From Candidatus Woesearchaeota archaeon (GTDB lineage: Archaea > Nanobdellota > Nanobdellia > Woesearchaeales > JACPBO01), in the NCBI GenBank assembly GCA_030651135.1, contig JAUSCS010000013.1, forward strand, positions 1 to 64,000: 64,000 nt of DNA. The letters are read 5' to 3'. Positions 60,051-64,000 of this stretch are shown one piece after another. The notes under the pieces were generated by a model. That model did not search any database, was not told the origin of the DNA, and saw nothing but the letters and a program-made list of their open reading frames with translations. Within the stretch, counting starts at the first letter, position 1, and each line of letters starts with the position of its first letter. Both the position numbers and the translations under genes were made by a program.

Positions 60051-60929
60051 TTAAACTTTTTCTTGAGGTTCGCATAAATAATCTGTAAGGCATTTATCTC
60101 TTTTTCCGCTACATAATTCTCTGTCAATATGAACTCTGTATTTAGTTAATTTTCCTATTGGCTGTTGCATTAAAAAGGGGCATCCATAAACAGCATTATC
60201 CGGAGATACAACAAAAAAGCTGTTGCCTGCCGGGCAATAAGAATTGGCTTTTGCCAACTCCTCACCATTCGTTCCTTTTTTAGGCCCAAAATTTCCATGA
60301 AGCCTTATCTCAATTGCATCTTTATCATACATTTCTCGTGCAGAATCAATAAGGCCAAAAAACGTTCTTCTTTCGTTTTCTGAAATAGCTGATGAAGAAA
60401 AGTCTTCTATTGCTTTGCCTGATTTTATATATCTGATGAATTTAATGCTATCTGCCCCTAATTCATGCGATCTTTTGCATGCATCTGGAACGCACCTGTA
60501 ATTTTTTTGGCTTATTGTTGTGGATATTTGAACCTTAAAGCCCCTTCTTTTTGCTTCGTGAACAGCCTTAGCAACAATTTCCTCTGGAACACTCTTAAGA
60601 TTTTCCTGAATGCCAAAATGCAGGCTCATCTTTACTTCTTCGATTCCGTGTTCGTGCAATTCATCGAATATTTGCGGATTTTTATGAAGTAAAATTCCGT
60701 TCGTAAGGATATATTTTTGGCCTGCTTTTTCATAGGCTGCTAAATAGCTTAAATTTAAGAGAGGCTCACTTCCGGCAATAATTACCTGAAAACCTTGCAT
60801 AGTTAGTTCTTCGACTAATTTTACAGTTTCTTTTGGTTTTCTATGCCCTTTATAGGAAATATGGCAATGTTTGCATTTATTTCCAATATTGCATTCGGAA
60901 TTGGCCATTATTACGATCTCTTTAGGCAT
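60051..60929 (-). CDS. Radical SAM protein with SPASM-like C-terminus
   Basis: The cluster motif is C13-x5-C19-x2-C22, not the canonical CX3CX2C, in NSECNIGNKCKHCHIS. IIAGSEPLL is the GGEP-like SAM loop, and the C-terminus adds CPAG, CPF, CSGKRDKC and C for an auxiliary cluster, as in SPASM/twitch proteins that modify peptides. It starts inside the end of trpG after GGAGGTG, so it is translated with that gene. Substrate unknown; the Trp context is suggestive only. Confidence 0.85.
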   Translation of the reverse strand: MPKEIVIMANSECNIGNKCKHCHISYKGHRKPKETVKLVEELTMQGFQVIIAGSEPLLNLSYLAAYEKAGQKYILTNGILLHKNPQIFDELHEHGIEEVKMSLHFGIQENLKSVPEEIVAKAVHEAKRRGFKVQISTTISQKNYRCVPDACKRSHELGADSIKFIRYIKSGKAIEDFSSSAISENERRTFFGLIDSAREMYDKDAIEIRLHGNFGPKKGTNGEELAKANSYCPAGNSFFVVSPDNAVYGCPFLMQQPIGKLTKYRVHIDRELCSGKRDKCLTDYLCEPQEKV

Positions 60930-61579
60930 TTTTCACCTCCTAAATATTTCAAGACATTTTTAATTAATTTTAGTCCATCGCTATCTGAAAGAACAGACTC
61001 CGGGTGGAATTGCACTCCCTCAATTGGATATTGCCTGTGGCGCACTCCCATTACAACAGCATTAAGCTTTACCAAATCCTCTAATTCTATTGAAATTCCT
61101 TCCTCTTTCAATTTTTTCTCCAATTCTTTTGGAATCATACACGCTGAAATCTCTAACTGCTTTGGAATTTCATTTGCATATATCCCGAGCGAGTGGTATC
61201 TTGCAAACATTGCCGGATTTGCTACTTGCTCAAAGATTGTTTTTCCATCATGCCGCATTGATGCAGAAACTCCATGTGCCGGCTCATTTAATGGGTGCAC
61301 ACTTTCTTTAAAGTAATCAATAATGCATTGATGCCCAAGACATATTCCAAATAAAGGCACATCTTTATGATATTTCCTGATTATCTCAAGATAATTGCCT
61401 GCTTCTTTGGGGCTGTTTGGCCCCGGGCCTAAAACAATCAGATCTTTCTTTTGGCCAGCTATTGCTGACATTGTTGAGTCGCTTTTCAGCATAGCTACAT
61501 CTGCTCCTGCATTTGCAAAATATGCTGCAATAATGTTTGCAAAAGAGTCGTAATTGTCGATAAAAAGTATTTTTGTCAT
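60911..61579 (-). CDS. trpG: Anthranilate synthase glutamine amidotransferase subunit
   Basis: The subunit frees ammonia from glutamine for TrpE (or PabB). IDNYDSFANIIAAYF, LGPGPNSPKEAGNYLE, FGICLGHQCIIDYF with the catalytic Cys, and EGVQFHPES with the His and Glu are all present. Length 222 is normal. Overlaps trpE by 4 bases upstream and the radical SAM gene by 19 bases downstream. Confidence 0.93.
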   Translation of the reverse strand: MTKILFIDNYDSFANIIAAYFANAGADVAMLKSDSTMSAIAGQKKDLIVLGPGPNSPKEAGNYLEIIRKYHKDVPLFGICLGHQCIIDYFKESVHPLNEPAHGVSASMRHDGKTIFEQVANPAMFARYHSLGIYANEIPKQLEISACMIPKELEKKLKEEGISIELEDLVKLNAVVMGVRHRQYPIEGVQFHPESVLSDSDGLKLIKNVLKYLGGEKCLKRS

Positions 61580-63042
61580 TTTCTTTTACCTCCAAGAACT
61601 GCTATGCCTTTCTCTGATTTCTTTTTAATTTCATCTATCTCATTCTGCGGATTAGAAAGCAGCACTATGCCTCCTCCAGTCCGCACATAAGACGAGCCAG
61701 TTATGACATGAATGCTCCTGATGGTTATGCCCGTATTGCAATTTCCGTTAAAACACAGATACCCAACAGCACCGCCATAATAATTTCTTCTTGAATGCTC
61801 CAGTTCTTCGATCATTTTCATTGCTTCTTTTTTTGGAGCCCCGGATAATGTTCCTGCGGGCAGCGTTGTCAAAAGCGCATCAATAGAATCAACACCGGGT
61901 CTTAACTGCCCTGTAACTCCGCTTACCAGATGATACAAGTTAGGGTAAGTTTCTATTGTTCCAAAATCAGTAACTGCAACTGTGTTATGCAATGCCAATC
62001 TGTAGATGTCGTTCCTGGCTAAATCAACCAGCATGCTATGCTCAGCTAATTCCTTGGGGTCAGTTATTAGTTTTTGCCTTGCATGGAAATCTTCTAAAGC
62101 ATTTGCGCCTCTTTTGATTGTTCCTGCTATCGGCCTTATTTCAATTTTAGCGCCATCTACTTTTATGTGAAGCTCAGGAGAAGCCCCATATAAATATTCG
62201 TCATCTGCAAAATCGAAGAAGTAACAGTATGGCGATGGGTTTATAATGCGCAGCTCTGCATAAGACTCCAAAGGATGCCTTTGCAAGGACACGCCATAAC
62301 TGCGCGAGATAACGCACTGCATAAGACGGCCGTTTTTTATCTCATCAACTATTATTTTAACCAAGTCGCCGTACTCATTGAAGCTCATATCTTCATATTC
62401 AACAAAAGGCAGCGGCTTAAAATCCATAATTGCAGCGCTAAATAATCTGTCTTTCTTGCCATCGATTTCTAGCTGAAAATGTTCTGCTGACTCTTTCTTG
62501 CCATCAAAATGTAGTATATTTGAAGGCAGGAATAGCTTGAAGTCATCACTTCCTCCTTTTGAGAACCTATCCCCAAAATTCTCAAAATTTCTTGCGAAAT
62601 CGTATGTGAAAGCCCCATACAGCCCTGCAAATCCATATTGGATGTCTTTGAACTTTGAAAGCACAGTTCTGATTGCGTAGCTGATATTTGGCTGCCTGAT
62701 TCTTTCGAATTCCGTCAAGTTTGGATCAAATGTCCTCTCCACTATTCCTTCAATACTGTTTTCTGTTATTTTTACGTTGGCTGCATATGGGAAGTCTTCT
62801 TTGCTGAAATAACGCAACATGGCTCTGCCCACTTCACTCAATGCTTCTATCTTGAAGTGCTCGTTTTTGCCTGACAGCTTCAATGCCTGCGTTGCCGCAA
62901 CAAGGTTATTCCTTGCATATGCAGGATTTCCTGATCTCGATTCCATCAACAAAGATGGATGTCTGCCTGTATTCACAACTCTTTTATAGACCTCAAAAGG
63001 GTCCTCGTATTTTAACGGTAAAATATTTTCTTTGATTTTCAT
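61576..63042 (-). CDS. trpE: Anthranilate synthase component I
   Basis: The enzyme converts chorismate to anthranilate, the first step to tryptophan. LYGASPELHIKV, PIAGTIKRGA, ELAEHSMLVDLARNDI, LPAGTLSGAPKKEAMKMIEELE and YYGGAVGYLCFNGNCNTGITIRS are characteristic; the AGT-SGAPK form points to TrpE over PabB. The ATG at 63042 follows GGAGG at the proper distance. It begins 25 bases after the 3' end of tRNA-Trp on the same strand, so the tRNA and mRNA may share a transcript. Confidence 0.92.
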   Translation of the reverse strand: MKIKENILPLKYEDPFEVYKRVVNTGRHPSLLMESRSGNPAYARNNLVAATQALKLSGKNEHFKIEALSEVGRAMLRYFSKEDFPYAANVKITENSIEGIVERTFDPNLTEFERIRQPNISYAIRTVLSKFKDIQYGFAGLYGAFTYDFARNFENFGDRFSKGGSDDFKLFLPSNILHFDGKKESAEHFQLEIDGKKDRLFSAAIMDFKPLPFVEYEDMSFNEYGDLVKIIVDEIKNGRLMQCVISRSYGVSLQRHPLESYAELRIINPSPYCYFFDFADDEYLYGASPELHIKVDGAKIEIRPIAGTIKRGANALEDFHARQKLITDPKELAEHSMLVDLARNDIYRLALHNTVAVTDFGTIETYPNLYHLVSGVTGQLRPGVDSIDALLTTLPAGTLSGAPKKEAMKMIEELEHSRRNYYGGAVGYLCFNGNCNTGITIRSIHVITGSSYVRTGGGIVLLSNPQNEIDEIKKKSEKGIAVLGGKRK

Positions 63043-63067
63043 TTTCTTTTCCTCCATTAATTTTATA

Positions 63068-63141
63068 TGGGGACGTTGGGATTTGAACCCAAATTTACCG
63101 GTCTGGAGCCGGCAGTGATAGCCAAGTTATACTACGTCCCC
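63068..63141 (-). tRNA. tRNA-Trp (anticodon CCA)
   Basis: Minus-strand 63141 to 63068 folds as a cloverleaf: acceptor GGGGACG/CGTCCCC, D-arm after TA, anticodon stem GCCGG/CCGGT with loop CTCCAGA (anticodon CCA), T-arm TTGGG-TTCAAAT-CCCAA and discriminator A, as expected in archaea. No intron and no encoded CCA. It lies directly before trpE. Confidence 0.94.
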
Positions 63142-63305
63142 AAGAAGCAAACTCGGCGTGAAATGCAGAAAATTAGCGCCAATGCAAAATTAAAAAGACA
63201 GCGATACAAGAAGAAATAATTTTGTTTATAGTTATATCTAAGAAAAAGTCCTTAACTCCACCGACAATCACTCTTATAAGTCATATGAATTGGGAATATG
63301 AGCTA

Positions 63306-63749
63306 CTATTTAAATATTTCTTTTACAACCGCCAACGAGTTCTCTTTTTTCTTCGGGAACACTGCAAGGCTGATTCTTATATGGTAGCAGTTTCCAGAAT
63401 CTGTTATGCAGAATTCATCATTAAACAGCTTTTCTTTGTCCAGCCTTATGAAAAAGTTCAGATCATCATCAGTTCTTGGCTCTGCCTGCTGTATTAAAAG
63501 CTCTTTCTGATCTTGCGTTAATTTGGAATTCAGAAATTCCAGAAATCCGTTAATGTGCCTGTCTTTGGTTAATGTTATTTCAAATATTTTTATTGTTTTA
63601 TCATTAAAGCCAGAAGCATTCTGCTTGTTCAATGCTATTTTTTCTTCTTCAAGGTTAAAAGGGACTAAAGAGATAAGTTTGTTTAAGATCTTCTCAGAGT
63701 CTTCTTCTTTTGCGAATACGCTTATTTTGACTGAGTTTGCGAGTTTCAT
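63306..63749 (-). CDS. Archaeal RNA-binding/exosome-associated protein
   Basis: About 147 residues. VKISVFAKEEDSEKILNKLISLVPFN, IKIFEITLTKDRHINGFLEFLNSKL, FFIRLDKEKLFNDEFCITDSGNCYHIRISLAVFPKKKE match the archaeal RNA-binding family formerly DUF54. The family is often linked to exosome or tRNA biology; its specific role is unknown. The ATG at 63749 is preferred over an adjacent TTG. It lies upstream of tRNA-Trp on the same strand, 165 bases away. Confidence 0.8.
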   Translation of the reverse strand: MKLANSVKISVFAKEEDSEKILNKLISLVPFNLEEEKIALNKQNASGFNDKTIKIFEITLTKDRHINGFLEFLNSKLTQDQKELLIQQAEPRTDDDLNFFIRLDKEKLFNDEFCITDSGNCYHIRISLAVFPKKKENSLAVVKEIFK

Positions 63750-63800
63750 CAATATTGAAAAACAGCATATATTTAAATAACTTTACACTTTTCACAGCTT

Positions 63801-64000
63801 ATGAAGCACAATTTAAAAATAACATTATTGCTTGTCTTGTTTTTCTTCCTTGCTCAGATCATTGGCCTGGCAATTATGAATCAGTATGTTCATGTCCAGC
63901 AGACAAGCTACTTTAATGAAACATTGAACGAAACTGTAATCATAAAAAACATAACTTTGAAAGAGCTACCGGCAGGCATTGAAAGGCCTGAGATTGAGCC
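63801..64000 (+). CDS. Membrane protein, 5' part only, possibly A22B-type (presenilin-like)
   Basis: The frame opens at an ATG at 63801 and is open at the window end (66 codons). The first 28 residues form a membrane helix (ITLLLVLFFFLAQIIGLAIM), followed by a loop rich in Asn and Thr. The start and loop recall archaeal presenilin-family (signal peptide peptidase-like) proteins, but the catalytic part is not in the window. Confidence 0.4.
   Translation, partial: MKHNLKITLLLVLFFFLAQIIGLAIMNQYVHVQQTSYFNETLNETVIIKNITLKELPAGIERPEIE

Overview
The window is archaeal chromosome from an AT-rich genome, probably a DPANN-type lineage such as Woesearchaeales; that placement is inferred from gene content only. 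The archaeal character is clear: EF-1A next to uS10, RNA polymerase subunit K, a psmA-SBDS-rrp4-rrp41-rrp42 proteasome/exosome operon, RNase P Pop5, thermosome, an ftsZ-secE-spt5 cluster, archaeal GluRS/MetRS/TrpRS and a histone-fold protein. Many genes have a TATA-like box about 26 bases before the ATG (leaderless style); others have GGTGA or GGAGG ribosome sites and ATGA overlaps.

Layout. 1-4498: accessory DNA with an AbiGi-like protein, a HEPN-motif protein, a RES-domain toxin and a tyrosine integrase that abuts tRNA-Glu(CTC); tRNA-Ser(GGA), with an apparent 12-base insertion in the anticodon loop, follows. 4.8-9.4 kb: Nudix hydrolase, endonuclease V, a PlsY-like acyltransferase, and a membrane protein coupled to Lgt behind a striking double-hairpin leader. 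9.4-16.9 kb: uS10, EF-1A, a fungal-TYR1-like prephenate dehydrogenase, a zincin-like protein, a Lys-rich EF-Tu-domain protein, RpoK, an HD-GYP-like protein and small winged-helix proteins. 17-21.6 kb: an EF-hand lipoprotein, then exosome, SBDS, proteasome and RNase P genes. 21.7-33.8 kb: small membrane/zinc proteins, VapBC, MetRS, homoserine dehydrogenase, and phosphomannomutase with an RHH-fused nucleotidyltransferase. 34-43 kb: a hibernation-factor-like protein, uL11 with a long tail, a PEP-synthase-like protein, Spt5, SecE, FtsZ, FKBP, CMP kinase and an HTH regulator. 43-51.5 kb: a small HNH/membrane-protein island, thermosome, coiled-coil proteins, a histone-fold protein and a RelE-type toxin-antitoxin pair. 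51.6-64 kb: GluRS, a HerA-like ATPase, an exported isochorismatase-like protein, a PlsB/PlsC-like acyltransferase, an alpha/beta hydrolase, and a tryptophan neighbourhood (tRNA-Trp, trpE, trpG, radical SAM, trpS).

Most interesting signals: (1) two successive hairpins at 7319-7425 that each hold a start codon in the stem and its ribosome site in the loop, the first start opening an 18-codon leader peptide whose stop overlaps the next start; (2) a family of 65-69-base palindromic units present as convergent pairs at 11124-11260 and 14471-14610; (3) bacterial-type lipid and lipoprotein functions (PlsY-like, PlsB/PlsC-like, Lgt and a lipobox protein) in an archaeal genome; (4) a prephenate dehydrogenase of fungal type. 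I see no rRNA genes, CRISPR array or replication origin.
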